A stretch of DNA of 64,000 nucleotides, taken from positions 682,001 to 746,000 of the forward strand of contig JANQAI010000011.1 in the NCBI GenBank assembly GCA_024707145.1. Reading direction: 5' to 3'. Positions 34,994 through 45,192 of the stretch are shown here, in pieces. The notes below the pieces were generated by a model. It was not told where the DNA came from, did not search any database, and saw only the letters and a program-made list of their open reading frames with translations. The stretch comes from Magnetospirillum sp. (lineage in GTDB: Bacteria; Pseudomonadota; Alphaproteobacteria; Rhodospirillales; Magnetospirillaceae). The position numbers and the translations under genes were made by a program. The stretch's first letter is position 1; every line of letters begins with the position of its first letter.

Positions 34994-36785
34994 TTACAAT
35001 TGGTCGGCGGGAACACCCATCACCGTGGCGGAGCCGCGGGTGACGGTGGCGAGCAGGGCAGGGGCCTGCACCAGCACGTGCTCGGCATAGAACCATGCCG
35101 TCTTCACCTTGGCATCGAAAAACGCCAAATCGCCTTCGCCCGATTGCAGCCGTCCTTGCGCGATTCGGGCGGCGCGCGCCATGTGGAAGCCGCCCAGCAC
35201 CACGCCCATCAGTTTGAGCAGGGGCACGGCGGCGGCGGCCGGCAGGCGGGAATCCTGGCCGGCGGCGGCCAGCAGCCAGTCCACGGCGGCCCCGGCGGCG
35301 CGGGCGCCCTCGGCCAGTTCGATGCCGATGGCCTTCAGTGCGGGCGCGGGCGAGGTCACCAGTTCGGCCGCCAGCGCGCCCGCCTCGGCCATCACCGCTC
35401 GGGCGGTGGCGCCCTTGTCGCGCAGGATCTTGCGATTGACCAGGTCGTTGGCCTGGATGGCGGTGGTGCCCTCGTAGATGGGGGTGATGCGGGCGTCGCG
35501 CAGGTGCTGGGCGGCCCCGGTTTCTTCCACGTACCCCATGCCGCCGTGGATCTGGACGCCCAAGGATGCCAGCTCGACGCCGGTTTCGGTGCACCAGCCC
35601 TTGACGATGGGGTTGAGGAACTCGGCCAGGCGCAAGGCGCCGGCACGGGCGGCCTCGTCCGGTTCGGCATGGGCGCGGTCCAGCGCCGCCGCCTCCACAT
35701 AGGCCAGGGCGCGCATGGCCTCGATATGGGCCTTCATGGTCATCAGCATGCGGCGCACATCCGGGTGCTCGACGATGGGGGTGATGGTGGCGGCGCCCGC
35801 CGCCTTGCCCTGGACGCGCTCGCAGGCATAGGCGCGGGCCTGCTGGTAGGCGCGTTCGGCAATGCCCACGCCCTGGACGCCCACGTTCAGGCGGGCGTGG
35901 TTCATCATCACGAACATGTATTCCAGGCCGCGATTTTCCTCGCCCACGAGAAAGCCGGCGGCGCCGCCCTGGTCGCCGAACGACATCACCGCCGTGGGGC
36001 TGCCGTGGATACCCAGCTTGTGTTCCAGCGAAACGCAGGCCACGTCGTTGCACGCCCCCGGCGACCCGTCGGCGTTGACCAGGAACTTGGGCACGATGAA
36101 CAGCGAGATGCCCTTGACCCCGGCCGGCGCGTCGGGCAGGCGGGCCAGCACCAGATGGATGATGTTCCGGGCCAGTTCGTGGTCGCCGTAGGTGATGAAG
36201 ATCTTCTGGCCGGTGATGCGGTAGCTGCCGTCGGGCTGCCGCACCGCCTTGGTGCGGATGGCGCCCAGATCCGATCCGGCGGCGGCTTCGGTCAAGTTCA
36301 TGGTGCCCGCCCATTCGCCGGTGACCAGCTTGGGCAGGTAGATGGCCTGCAGGCTCGGCCGAAGCGCATTCCAGGAGGGCGTGCACCGCCCCCTGCGTCA
36401 GCATGGGGCATAGGGCGAAGGCCATGTTGGCGGCCTGCCACATCTCGGCCACCGCCACGTTGACCAGTCCGGGAAGGCCCATGCCTCCCCATTGGGCGGG
36501 GAAGGGCAGGCCGATCCAGTTGCCTTCGACCATGGTGCGGAAGGCATGCCCCCAGCCGTCCGGCACCGTCACCTTGCCGTCGGTCAGTCGGGCGCCTTGG
36601 CGGTCGCCGTCATGGTTGATGGGGGCGAGCACCTCCGAGGCGATGCGGCCGGCTTCTTCCAGCACCGAATGCACCAGTTCCGCCGACGCTTCCTCGAAGC
36701 CGGGCAGGGCGGCGATCTCGTTCAGGCCGGCCAGTTCGGCCAGCACGAATTCCATGTCGCGAAGGGGCGGGGTGAAGGCGGTCAT
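34994..36785 (-). CDS. Acyl-CoA dehydrogenase with extra C-terminal domain, DmdC-like (frameshifted)
   Basis: This is a large (596-residue after correction) acyl-CoA dehydrogenase of the DmdC/AcdA-2 type. The N-terminal domain has MPAQWGGMGLPGL-like FPAQWGGMGLPGLVN. The middle domain has MNLTEAAAGSDLGAIRTKA, the helical domain contains IQIHGGMGYVEET-like VQIHGGMGYVEET and IYEGTTAIQANDL, and an additional C-terminal helical domain follows. Members oxidise methylmercaptopropionyl-CoA or other acyl-CoAs. The frame breaks at about 36358, where GCCGAGCCTGCAG replaces the expected GCCGAGCTGCAG; dropping the extra C restores ASAELQAIYLPKL. The 280 bp upstream (36786-37067) is the divergent promoter region; nothing specific is recognisable there. 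Confidence 0.88.
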
Positions 36786-37067
36786 GGGCCGGGCTCCTGG
36801 TTGCAGGTCGGGCGAGGCTAAGGGGCGCGCCCGGCCGGCGGCAATGTCCGGAGCGCTCGCCGCCGCTGGCGGGATTTGCCACCGCTCGCCGTAGGCTTTC
36901 CGCGCCGAATGGTAAAATCAACCACGGGGGGTGAGCGGGGGCGACATCGTCCGGCCCCGTGGGGGCGAGTACGATCCCGCTTCCATGATCGGCGCAATGC
37001 GCCTGGATCAGGCAAACCGGCGCGCGGGGAAAATGTACGACGCGCCGGAAAATCCAAAGGAGGCTAC

Positions 37068-37373
37068 ATGTCCAAGCTGACTTACGAGCGCATTCGCGCC
37101 AATCCCAAGTTCAAGGAACTGGTGGCCAAGCGGACCCGCATGGCCTGGCTGTTCAGCGCCGTGGTGCTGGCGGCCTATTACGGCTTCATCGCCCTGGTGG
37201 CGTTCGCACCCCAACTGCTGCACGTGCCGTTGACCGAGGGGCGCACCACCTGGGGCGTGCTGGCGGGGGCCGGCATCCTGGTGCTGTCGTGGATTCTCAC
37301 CGGCCTGTACGTGCGCCGGGCCAACACCGAGTTCGACGAGATCAACAACGAGATCCTGCGGGAGGCGCTGTGA
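37068..37373 (+). CDS. yjcH: DUF485 membrane protein (YjcH-like), partner of acetate permease
   Basis: A 101-residue protein with two membrane helices ([19 protein letters not shown] and [20 protein letters not shown]) and the family ending [19 protein letters not shown]485 proteins are encoded next to ActP-type sodium:solute symporters, as here, where the stop overlaps the actP ATG (TGATG). Their role is probably in assembly or regulation of the permease. A strong AAAGGAGG ribosome site precedes the start. Confidence 0.92.
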   Translation: MSKLTYERIRANPKFKELVAKRTRMAWLFSAVVLAAYYGFIALVAFAPQLLHVPLTEGRTTWGVLAGAGILVLSWILTGLYVRRANTEFDEINNEILREAL

Positions 37374-39040
37374 TGAACCGCCTCGCCTGGGCCCTGGGCC
37401 TTCCCGCGCTGCTTCTCGCCAATGCCGCCCTGGCCGGTCCCGCCGTGGGCGAGGTCGAGAAGCAGGCCATGAACGTCCCCGCCATCGCCATGTTCCTGGC
37501 CATCGTCGCGGTGACCCTGGGCATCACCTACTGGGCCGCCACCCGCACCCGTTCGGCGGCGGATTTCTACACCGCCGGCGGCGGCATCACCGGCTTCCAG
37601 AACGGCTTGGCCATCGCCGGCGACTACATGTCGGCGGCCACCCTGCTGGGCCTGTCCTCCATGGTGTTCGCCAAGGGCTTCGATGGTTTCGTCTACACCA
37701 TCGGCTTCTTCGTCGGCTGGCCCATCATCCTGTTCCTGATGGCCGAGCGGCTGCGCAACCTGGGCAAGTTCACCTTCGCCGACATCGCGTCCTACCGCCT
37801 GGACCAGACCAAGATCCGCAGCTTCGCGGCGCTGGGCTCGCTGACGGTGTGCTGCTTCTACCTGATCATCCAGATGGTGGGCGCCGGCCAGCTGATCCAA
37901 TTGCTGTTCGGCCTGGACTACACGCTGGCCGTGGTCATCGTCGGCGCGCTGATGATGATCTACGTCACCTTCGGCGGCATGCTCGCCACCACCTGGGTGC
38001 AGATCATCAAGGCCTGTCTGCTGCTGGGCGGCGGCACCGTCCTGCTGCTGCTGGCCTTCGCGCAGTTCGGCTTCAGCTTCGAGACCATGGCGGCGCGCGC
38101 CGTCGACCTGCATAAGGACGGCGCCAGGATCATGGGGCCGGGCACCCTGCTGGCCGATCCGGTGTCGGCGGTGTCGCTGTCGCTGGGCCTGATGTTCGGC
38201 ACCGCCGGCCTGCCGCACATCCTGATGCGCTTCTTCACCGTGGCCGACGCCAAGGCGGCGCGCAAGTCGGTGTTCTACGCCACCGGCTTCATCGGCTACT
38301 TCTTCATGGTGGTGTGCGTCCTGGGCCTGGCCGCCATCACCATCGTCGGCGCCGACCCCCAGTATTTCGAGGGCGGCAAGGTCGGCGGCAAGCTGGTGGG
38401 CGGCGGCAACATGGCGGTGATGCACCTGGCCAAGGCGCTGGGCGGCGACCCCATGCTGGGCTTCCTGTCGGCGGTGGCGTTCGCCACCATCCTGGCGGTG
38501 GTGGCCGGTCTGGTGCTGGCCGGGGCGTCGGCCATCTCCCACGACCTGTTCGCCAACGTAATCATGAAGGGGAGGGCGTCCGAGCGGGCCGAGGTGCGCG
38601 CCTCCAAGATCGCCTCGCTGGTGCTGGGCACGGTGGCGGTCCTGCTCTCCATCCTGTTCGAGAAGCAGAATCTGGTGTTCCTGGTGGGCCTGACCTTCGG
38701 CGTCGCCGCCTCGGCCAATTTCCCGGTGCTGTTCCTGTCCATGTTCTGGAAGGGGCTGACCACGCGGGGCGCCCTGCTGGGCGGCCTAGCCGGCCTGGCT
38801 TCTGCGGTGACCCTGGTCATCCTCGGCCCGGCGGTGTGGAAGGCGGTGCTGGGCAATCCCCAGGCGCTGTTCCCCTATGACCAGCCGGCGCTGTTCTCCA
38901 TGCCCACCGCCTTCCTGGTGGCCTTCGTGGTGTCCAAGCTGGACAACAGCGTCCGCGCCACCCACGAGGCCGCCGCCTTCGACGACCAGTTCGTGCGCGC
39001 CCAGACCGGCCTGGGCGCCGAGGGGGCGGCGGCTCACTAA
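37373..39040 (+). CDS. actP: Cation/acetate symporter
   Basis: This 555-residue sodium:solute symporter family protein resembles ActP, which takes up acetate and other short monocarboxylates. It has a cleavable N-terminal hydrophobic segment (residues 1-22) as in ActP, then about 13 membrane helices. Family stretches are [33 protein letters not shown] and [15 protein letters not shown]. Translation is coupled to the DUF485 gene. It fits a strain living on short acids (lactate, acetate, propionate). A terminator follows. Confidence 0.94.
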   Translation: MNRLAWALGLPALLLANAALAGPAVGEVEKQAMNVPAIAMFLAIVAVTLGITYWAATRTRSAADFYTAGGGITGFQNGLAIAGDYMSAATLLGLSSMVFAKGFDGFVYTIGFFVGWPIILFLMAERLRNLGKFTFADIASYRLDQTKIRSFAALGSLTVCCFYLIIQMVGAGQLIQLLFGLDYTLAVVIVGALMMIYVTFGGMLATTWVQIIKACLLLGGGTVLLLLAFAQFGFSFETMAARAVDLHKDGARIMGPGTLLADPVSAVSLSLGLMFGTAGLPHILMRFFTVADAKAARKSVFYATGFIGYFFMVVCVLGLAAITIVGADPQYFEGGKVGGKLVGGGNMAVMHLAKALGGDPMLGFLSAVAFATILAVVAGLVLAGASAISHDLFANVIMKGRASERAEVRASKIASLVLGTVAVLLSILFEKQNLVFLVGLTFGVAASANFPVLFLSMFWKGLTTRGALLGGLAGLASAVTLVILGPAVWKAVLGNPQALFPYDQPALFSMPTAFLVAFVVSKLDNSVRATHEAAAFDDQFVRAQTGLGAEGAAAH

Positions 39041-39093
39041 GCACTGAGAGCGTAGCGATCGCGGCCCTCCAATGCCCTGAGGCCGCACCTTGG

Positions 39094-39144
39094 AGAGGGC
39101 GGGTGACATCCCGAATGGCAATCCGGCCCGCCCTCTTCCTTTTT
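39094..39144 (+). terminator. Terminator after actP
   Basis: AGAGGGCGGG / CCCGCCCTCT with a 23-base loop, followed by TCCTTTTT. It lies between actP and the ETF-QO gene. Confidence 0.75.
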
Positions 39145-39163
39145 CCCAGACAGGGGGTCGAGC

Positions 39164-40780
39164 ATGGCGCCTGAGCGCGAGAGCATGGAGTTCGACGTGG
39201 TGGTGGTGGGCGCCGGCCCGTCCGGCCTGGCGGCGGCCATCCGGGTCAAGCAGTTGAATCCGGCGCTGTCGGTCTGCGTGCTGGAGAAGGGTTCGGAGGT
39301 GGGCGCCCACATCCTGTCGGGCGCGGTGTTCGAACCGCACGTGCTGGCCGAATTATTCCCCGACTGGCGCGAGCGCGAGGCGCCGCTGGCGACCAAGGCC
39401 TCGGCCGACCGTTTCCTGTTCCTGACCGAGGCCAAGGCCATCCGCCTGCCGACGCCGCCCCAGATGCACAATCGCGGCAACTACATCATCAGCCTGGGCA
39501 ATCTCTGCCGCTGGCTGGCGGAGCAGGCCGAGGAACTGGGGGTGGAGGTGTTCCCCGGCTTCGCCGCCGCCGAGATCCTTTATCACCACGACGGGGCGGT
39601 GAAGGGCGTCGCCACCGGGGACATGGGCGTCGGCCGCGACGGCCGGCCCACCCACGCCCATACGCCGGGGGTGGAGCTGCATGCCCGCCAGACCATCTTC
39701 GCCGAGGGCGTGCGCGGCTCGCTCGCCAAGCTGCTGTTCGAGCGCTTCGGCCTGCGCGCCGATTGCGATCCCCAGACCTACGGCATCGGCATCAAGGAAT
39801 TGTGGGAGGTGGACCCGGCCAGGCATCGCCCCGGCACCATCGTCCACACCGTGGGCTGGCCGCTGGGCGCCGACACCTATGGCGGCTCGTTCCTTTATCA
39901 CCTGGAGGACAATCAGGTGGTGGTGGGTTTCGTGGTCGGGCTGGGCTACCGCAATCCCCATCTGTCGCCCTTCGACGAGTTCCAGCGCTTCAAGACCCAT
40001 CCCGCCATCCGTCCGCTGTTCGAGGGCGGGCGGCGGATCTGCTATGGCGCCCGTGCCATTTCGGCCGGCGGCTTCCAGTCCATTCCCAAGCTGAGCTTTC
40101 CCGGCGGCGTGCTGGTGGGGGACAGCGCCGGCTTCCTGAACGTTCCCAAGATCAAGGGCAGTCATACCGCCATGAAGTCGGGCATGCTGGCGGCGGAAGC
40201 GGTGGTGGAGCTGCTGGCCGGCGACGGGCGCGAGGCCATCGCCTATCCGCAGGCGTTGCGCCGCTCGTGGCTGTGGCGCGAGCTTCACAGCGTGCGCAAC
40301 ATCAAGCCCTCATTCAAATGGGGACTGTATGCCGCCATCGCCTATTCGGCGCTGGACACCTATGTCCTGCGTGGCCGGGCGCCATGGACCCTGCGTCACA
40401 AGCCCGACCACGAGCAGCTCAAGCTGGCAACCCAGTGCCGCCCCATCGCCTATCCCAAGCCCGATGGGGTGGTCAGTTTCGACAAGCTGTCCTCGGTGTT
40501 CATCTCCAACACCAATCACGAGGAAAACCAGCCCATCCACCTGCGGCTCAAGGACGAGGCCGTGCCCATCACCATCAATCTGGCGCTCTACGGCGCCCCC
40601 GAGCAACGCTATTGCCCGGCCGGTGTCTACGAGGTGGTGACGGAGGGGGGCGCTGACCGCCTGCAGATCAACGCGCAGAACTGCCTGCACTGCAAGACCT
40701 GCGATATCAAGGACCCCACCCAGAACATCATCTGGACGGTGCCGGAAGGCGGCGGCGGGCCCAACTACCCCAACATGTGA
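39164..40780 (+). CDS. etfD: Electron-transfer flavoprotein:ubiquinone oxidoreductase
   Basis: This 538-residue membrane-associated FAD/4Fe-4S enzyme passes electrons from ETF, and so from acyl-CoA dehydrogenases, to ubiquinone. The FAD-binding [18 protein letters not shown] is near the N-terminus. [23 protein letters not shown] is mid-protein, and the cluster-binding cysteines are in [10 protein letters not shown] and [17 protein letters not shown] near the C-terminus, the usual ETF-QO arrangement. It logically serves the two acyl-CoA dehydrogenases encoded just upstream. The ATG follows a GGGGGT ribosome site. Confidence 0.96.
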   Translation: MAPERESMEFDVVVVGAGPSGLAAAIRVKQLNPALSVCVLEKGSEVGAHILSGAVFEPHVLAELFPDWREREAPLATKASADRFLFLTEAKAIRLPTPPQMHNRGNYIISLGNLCRWLAEQAEELGVEVFPGFAAAEILYHHDGAVKGVATGDMGVGRDGRPTHAHTPGVELHARQTIFAEGVRGSLAKLLFERFGLRADCDPQTYGIGIKELWEVDPARHRPGTIVHTVGWPLGADTYGGSFLYHLEDNQVVVGFVVGLGYRNPHLSPFDEFQRFKTHPAIRPLFEGGRRICYGARAISAGGFQSIPKLSFPGGVLVGDSAGFLNVPKIKGSHTAMKSGMLAAEAVVELLAGDGREAIAYPQALRRSWLWRELHSVRNIKPSFKWGLYAAIAYSALDTYVLRGRAPWTLRHKPDHEQLKLATQCRPIAYPKPDGVVSFDKLSSVFISNTNHEENQPIHLRLKDEAVPITINLALYGAPEQRYCPAGVYEVVTEGGADRLQINAQNCLHCKTCDIKDPTQNIIWTVPEGGGGPNYPNM

Positions 40781-40792
40781 GCCGGTGCCGAA

Positions 40793-40816
40793 GCCCGCTG
40801 CGGCGGGCCTCTCTTC
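40793..40816 (+). terminator. Weak terminator after ETF-QO
   Basis: GCCCGC-TGCG-GCGGGC hairpin followed by CTCTCTTC, 14 bp after the stop. The 110 bp between it and the sulfate-binding protein gene are AT-rich and presumably hold the promoter of that operon; no clear boxes are seen. Confidence 0.5.
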
Positions 40817-40924
40817 ATGTCTGATATTAACAAAATGTAAGTGTTGTTTAATGATAACGGACATGCTTATTGCGTAAAAAGTGGCGCACGTATATGGTCG
40901 GAATGTGATTTACGGAGTTCCGCC

Positions 40925-41926
40925 ATGAAAATTCGTGTGCTTTCCGCCCTTGCCGCGTTCGGCCTGTCGCTGTCGCCCATGGCCGCCTTGGCGGAACCGG
41001 CCGACATCCTCAATGTCTCCTACGACATCGCTCGCGAGCTGTACGCGCAGATCAATCCCGCCTTCCAGGCCCGCTGGAAGAAGGAGAGCGGCCAGACCGT
41101 CGAGGTGAAGCAGTCCCATGGCGGCTCGTCCAAGCAGGCTCGCTCCATCATCGAGGGCCTGCCGGCCGACGTGGTCACCTTCAACCAGGTGACCGACGTC
41201 CAGGTGCTGGCCGACAAGGGGCTGGTGCGGCCCGACTGGGCGCAGGCCTTCCCCAATCAGGCCTCGCCCTATTACTCGCTGCCGTCCTTCCTGGTGCGCA
41301 AGGGCAATCCCAAGAACATCAAGAACTGGGACGATCTGGTGCGCCCCGACGTCAAGGTGGTGTTCCCCAATCCCAAGACCTCGGGCAATGCCCGCTACAC
41401 CTATCTGGCCGCCTATGCCTTCGCGCTGGAGAAGTTCGGCAACGATCAGGCCAAGGCCAAGGAATTCGTCCGTCAGCTGCTGGCCAACGTGCCGGTGTTC
41501 GACACCGGCGGGCGCGGCGCCACCACCACCTTCGTGGAGCGCGAAACCGGCGACGTGCTGATCACCTTCGAGGCCGAGGTCAACGGCATCCAGAAGGAAT
41601 TCGGCAAGGACAAGTTCGACAGCGTGGTGCCGTCGGTCAGCCTGCTGGCCGAGTTCCCGGTGGCCGTGGTGGACAAGGTGGTCGACAAGCGCGGCTCCCG
41701 CAAGGTGGCGACCGCCTACCTGAACTACCTGTGGTCGCCCGAGGGCCAGGAGATCCTGGCCAAGAACTACAACCGCGTGCGCGACCCCAAGGTGGCCGAG
41801 GCCTACAAGGCCCAGTTCCCGGCGGTGCGGCTGTACACGGTCGAGCTGTTCGGCGGCTGGGGCAACATCCAGCGCGTCCACTTCGCTGAAGGCGGCATCC
41901 TGGATCAGGTGTTCGAAAAGCGATGA
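40925..41926 (+). CDS. sbp: Sulfate-binding periplasmic protein
   Basis: This is a 333-residue solute-binding protein of the sulfate/thiosulfate ABC transporter. The signal peptide is residues 1-23 (ending MAALAEP). Typical Sbp/CysP stretches are LNVSYDIARELYAQINPAF, KQSHGGSSKQARSIIEGLPADVVTF, PKTSGNARYTYLAA and FDTGGRGATTTFVERETGDVL. The ATG at 40925 has a GGAG ribosome site. The stop overlaps the cysT start by 4 bp. Confidence 0.96.
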   Translation: MKIRVLSALAAFGLSLSPMAALAEPADILNVSYDIARELYAQINPAFQARWKKESGQTVEVKQSHGGSSKQARSIIEGLPADVVTFNQVTDVQVLADKGLVRPDWAQAFPNQASPYYSLPSFLVRKGNPKNIKNWDDLVRPDVKVVFPNPKTSGNARYTYLAAYAFALEKFGNDQAKAKEFVRQLLANVPVFDTGGRGATTTFVERETGDVLITFEAEVNGIQKEFGKDKFDSVVPSVSLLAEFPVAVVDKVVDKRGSRKVATAYLNYLWSPEGQEILAKNYNRVRDPKVAEAYKAQFPAVRLYTVELFGGWGNIQRVHFAEGGILDQVFEKR

Positions 41927-42774
41927 TTGCTTCCCTGCTCGGGCGGGCGCCGTCCCGGCGCGGTGTCCTGCCCGGCTTTTCGCTGACGATGGGGCTGTCG
42001 GTCTCGTATCTCGGCCTCATCGTCCTGCTGCCCATCGCCGCCTTGCTCATCAAGGCATCGGGCCTCAGCGCCCACGAGTTCCTGGCCGCCACCACCTCGG
42101 CCCGCGCCTTCGCCAGCTACAAGGTGACGCTGCTGTCGGCGGCCGAGGCGGTGGCGTTCAACGCGGTGGTCGGCCTGCTGTTCGCCTGGGTGCTGGCGCG
42201 CTACGACTTTCCCGGACGTCGCCTGCTGGACTCGGTGATGGACCTGCCCTTCGCCCTGCCCACCGCGGTGGCCGGCGTGGCGCTCACCGCCGCCTTCGCC
42301 CCCAATGGCTGGTTCGGGCAATACCTAGTGCCGCTGGGTATCAAGGTGGCCCACGCCCAGCCTGGCATCGCCGTCGCCATGGCCTTCACCAGCCTGCCTT
42401 TCGTCGTGCGCACCATCCAGCCGGTGATCGAGGACCTGGAACTGGACGTGGAGGAGGCTGCGCGCATCCTGGGCGCCAGCGAGCTGCAGGTCTTCCTCAA
42501 GGTGGTGCTGCCGGTGATCGCCCCGGCGCTGATCGCCGGCGTGACGCTGGCCTTCGCCCGCTGTCTGGGCGAGTTCGGCGCCATCATCTTCATCGCCGGC
42601 AACCGCCCGTTCGAGACCGAGATCACCGCCCTGCTGATCTATATCCGCCTCGAGGAGTACGAATACGGCGCGGCCACCGCCATCGCCACCGTGGTGCTGG
42701 CCGTGGCCTTCCTGGTCATGCTGGCCACCAACGCCCTGCAGGCGTGGCAACAGCGCTATCTGGACAAGGGGTGA
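41923..42774 (+). CDS. cysT: Sulfate ABC transporter permease CysT
   Basis: This 283-residue inner-membrane permease has about six membrane helices and the ABC-permease EAA loop as LDVEEAARILGASELQVFLKVVLP near residue 180. Sequence and order (sbp-cysT-cysW) match CysT/CysU of sulfate/thiosulfate importers. The start overlaps the sbp stop (ATGA) and translation is likely coupled. Confidence 0.95.
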   Translation: MIASLLGRAPSRRGVLPGFSLTMGLSVSYLGLIVLLPIAALLIKASGLSAHEFLAATTSARAFASYKVTLLSAAEAVAFNAVVGLLFAWVLARYDFPGRRLLDSVMDLPFALPTAVAGVALTAAFAPNGWFGQYLVPLGIKVAHAQPGIAVAMAFTSLPFVVRTIQPVIEDLELDVEEAARILGASELQVFLKVVLPVIAPALIAGVTLAFARCLGEFGAIIFIAGNRPFETEITALLIYIRLEEYEYGAATAIATVVLAVAFLVMLATNALQAWQQRYLDKG

Positions 42775-42778
42775 CGCC

Positions 42779-43642
42779 ATGATTCCATCCATGGCCGTTC
42801 ACCACCACCACCACCGCCAGCACGCGGGCTGGACCCGGCGGCTGCTCATCGGCGCGGCGGTGGTGCTGGCGCTGCTGGTGCTGGGCGTGCCCACCGCCAT
42901 CGTCTTCGTCCACGCCTTCGGCAAGGGCATCGAGGGCTGGTGGCGCGCCATCTCGCAGCCCGAGGCGCTGCACGCCGTCTTCCTGTCGCTGTTGACCGTG
43001 GCCATCGTGGTGCCGGTCAACGCCGTCTACGGCCTGTCGGTGGCCTGGGCGGTCACCAAGTTTCGCTGGCAGGGCAAGAAGTGGCTGGTCAGCCTGATCG
43101 AGGTGCCGTTCTCGGTGTCGCCCATCGTGGCCGGCGTCGCCACCCTGATGGTCTACGGCACGTCGGGGCTGTTCGGCGGCTGGCTGATGGACCACGACCT
43201 CAAGATCATGTTCGCCGTGCCCGGCATCATCCTGGCGACCCTGTTCGTCACCAGCCCCTTCGTGGCGCGTGAGGTCATGCCGCTGATGCAACTGCAGGGC
43301 ACCGACGAGGAGGAGGCCGCCCAGGTGCTGGGGGCAGGGGGGCTGAAGACCTTCCTGGCGGTCACCCTGCCCAACGTCAAATGGGCGCTGTTCTACGGCC
43401 TGATCCTGTGCGCCGCCCGCTCCTTGGGCGAGTTCGGCGCGGTATCCGTGGTGTCGGGCCACATCCGCGGCGAGACCAACACCCTGCCGCTCTACATCGA
43501 CCTGCTGTATCACGACTACGACAGCTCGGGCGCCTTCGCCGCCGCCTCGGTGCTGACGCTGCTGGCGCTGGTCACCGTGATCCTGAAGGGGGTGGTGGAA
43601 GGCCGCCGCGACACCGCCCTGGGGGACGAGCCGGGAGAGTAG
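42779..43642 (+). CDS. cysW: Sulfate ABC transporter permease CysW
   Basis: This 287-residue second permease of the sulfate importer has six membrane helices and the EAA loop TDEEEAAQVLGAGGLKTFLAVTLP near residue 180. The short N-terminus carries a run of five histidines (AVHHHHHRQH), unusual but located on the cytoplasmic side before the first helix. The operon normally continues with the ATPase gene cysA; here cysW is followed only by repeats and then an unrelated gene on the other strand. Confidence 0.95.
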   Translation: MIPSMAVHHHHHRQHAGWTRRLLIGAAVVLALLVLGVPTAIVFVHAFGKGIEGWWRAISQPEALHAVFLSLLTVAIVVPVNAVYGLSVAWAVTKFRWQGKKWLVSLIEVPFSVSPIVAGVATLMVYGTSGLFGGWLMDHDLKIMFAVPGIILATLFVTSPFVAREVMPLMQLQGTDEEEAAQVLGAGGLKTFLAVTLPNVKWALFYGLILCAARSLGEFGAVSVVSGHIRGETNTLPLYIDLLYHDYDSSGAFAAASVLTLLALVTVILKGVVEGRRDTALGDEPGE

Positions 43643-43655
43643 GGCTCGTCCGTTT

Positions 43656-43735
43656 CTCTGTCCCTGTCATCGCCAGCCCGACGGTAAGCTTCACGCCCCG
43701 GCGATCCCTGGGTGTCCGGCTCAAGCGCGCTGCTG
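43656..43735 (-). repeat. Degraded MITE-like element
   Basis: TGTCATCGCCAGCCCGACGG, then TAAGCTTCACGCCCCGGC, then GATCCCTGGGTGTCCGGCTC. This follows the central part of the elements at 12321 and 29063 (CCAGCCCGGCGGTAAACTTC, ACGACCCGGCCATCC), with internal deletions and no terminal repeats. Confidence 0.5.
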
Positions 43736-43752
43736 TCCGGCTTAATTTTCCC

Positions 43753-43860
43753 GTGTCATCCCGAGGAGCGCGCGACGAGGGATCTCCGCTTGGCACACCG
43801 TGTCAGCATTGGCAAAGACCTGCCAAGATGAGATCCCTCGCGGTGCTCGGGATGACATTC
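43753..43860. repeat. Large palindromic intergenic repeat
   Basis: GTCATCCCGAGGAGCGCGCG and GAGGGATCTC on the left mirror GAGATCCCTCGCGGTGCTCG and GGATGAC on the right, giving a 108-bp imperfect hairpin. It is part of the 470-bp gene-free zone after cysW. Confidence 0.7.
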
Positions 43861-43896
43861 TCCGGATTTTTCAGCACCTTGCCGTTGTCGGCGTTT

Positions 43897-43981
43897 TTTC
43901 ACCACCAAGGGCGCCAAGGTGGTCGTTGCTGGGCGGTCCGTTGCTTCCTGCGACACCCTCTTGGTGCCCTTGGTGGTGAAA
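43897..43981. repeat. Inverted repeat with 22-bp arms
   Basis: The arms TTTCACCACCAAGGGCGCCA (plus AG) and its near-exact complement (21 of 22 positions) at 43960-43981 enclose a 41-bp loop. This is a second, unrelated palindrome in the same gene-free zone; it could act as a strong terminator hairpin. Confidence 0.75.
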
Positions 43982-44112
43982 GCAATGCGATGTCCAGAAA
44001 GGCATGCCCCGTCGTCAGCTCTTGCTGGCTGCCGCCTTTGGCTCCTGAGTCGGACACCCGTGGATCAGGCTCGGCCATGACGGCGGGAACAAGACGCGCT
44101 CGTCAATCGCCC

Positions 44113-45087
44113 TCAGCGGGCCAGCACCCGGAACACCTGTTCCAGCAGTTGGTCGACCCGCTCCTTCGACGCCGGCTCGGCGGATGCGGGGGCGTCCGCG
44201 GCCGAAGGCACGAGCGAGGGGTCGGATGGGGCTTCGCCCGCCGGCTCCACCATCACCGGGTCGGGCAGGTGTTCCCCGCCGGTCGCGACCACGTCGGCAA
44301 GGTCGGGGATGTCCCTGGCCGCCGGCAGCGGCAGGTCCATGCCCAATCCCGCCTCGATGCGCGACAGCCGGCGGTCTACCGCCAGCAGGCAGGCGGCGAT
44401 GGAGGTGCCGTCGGCGCCGCTGTCCACCTTGCCTTCGACCACCGCCATGCGCTCGGCGATGGCGGACAGCAGATTGCCGGTGGCTTCGGGTTCCAGCGCC
44501 GGCTGCTGGGCCACGCGGTCCACCTTGGCTTCCACCCGCGCCAAGCGATCGGCGATGGTGGCCAGCGCGGTGGCGAAGGCGTCGGCGTCGAACGGCCAAT
44601 GGGTCTGCTGGGTGCTCAGCGCATCCAGCTTGATCTCCAGGCCCGACAGGCGCTGGCCGATGGCGTCCAAGGCGGCCGCCAAGGGGCTGAAATCCACCCC
44701 GGCGCCGTCCAACAGGCCGGCCCCCAGGCGCGCCTCGATGTCATCCAGGCGGGTGGCCAGGCCGTCCAGCTTGGCGCCGTGCTGGGCATTGGCGGCATGG
44801 ACCGATTGGCGCAGATGGGCGAGGTGGTGGCTGACGCTCTTCAGCGCGGTGGCGAAGGTGTCGATGGCCGACACCGCCTTGAGGTCGCGCCGTTCCATGC
44901 GTGACAGGGTCTCCAGCACGCCGCCGCCGGTACCGGCGGAACGCTCGCCCGGCTCCAGCGCTTCCAGCGCCGCCGCCAGGGCTTCCAGGCGTTCCAGCAC
45001 CGGGGCGATCTGGGCGCCCGCGTCGATGGCCGGCACGGCTTCGCCCCCGGTGTTGCCGCTGCCCCCTCTAAAGACCCGAAATGCCAT
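44113..45087 (-). CDS. Hypothetical coiled-coil protein
   Basis: A 324-residue protein of unknown function, not recognised. About seven 30-35-residue units recur, each with a heptad-like core: LERLEALAAALEAL, LDGLATRLDDIEARLG, LDAIGQRLSGLEIKLDAL, LATIADRLARVEAKVDRV, IAERMAVVEGKVDSG, LLAVDRRLSRIEAGLG. The units predict a long amphipathic helix or coiled coil. The C-terminal 80 residues are acidic/Pro/Ala-rich and disordered-looking, ending in a short helix (VDQLLEQVFRVLAR). No signal peptide or membrane segment. A structural or scaffolding role is possible but unproven. Confidence 0.7.
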   Translation of the reverse strand: MAFRVFRGGSGNTGGEAVPAIDAGAQIAPVLERLEALAAALEALEPGERSAGTGGGVLETLSRMERRDLKAVSAIDTFATALKSVSHHLAHLRQSVHAANAQHGAKLDGLATRLDDIEARLGAGLLDGAGVDFSPLAAALDAIGQRLSGLEIKLDALSTQQTHWPFDADAFATALATIADRLARVEAKVDRVAQQPALEPEATGNLLSAIAERMAVVEGKVDSGADGTSIAACLLAVDRRLSRIEAGLGMDLPLPAARDIPDLADVVATGGEHLPDPVMVEPAGEAPSDPSLVPSAADAPASAEPASKERVDQLLEQVFRVLAR

Positions 45088-45192
45088 GATATCCCCACAT
45101 CAGCATCACGGGGCATTATGGGGCGCGGTGCGACCCCTGGGCAAGGCTTCGTGTACGCATGGCGGTCGCCCGGCCCCTTGGCATAGACGGAC

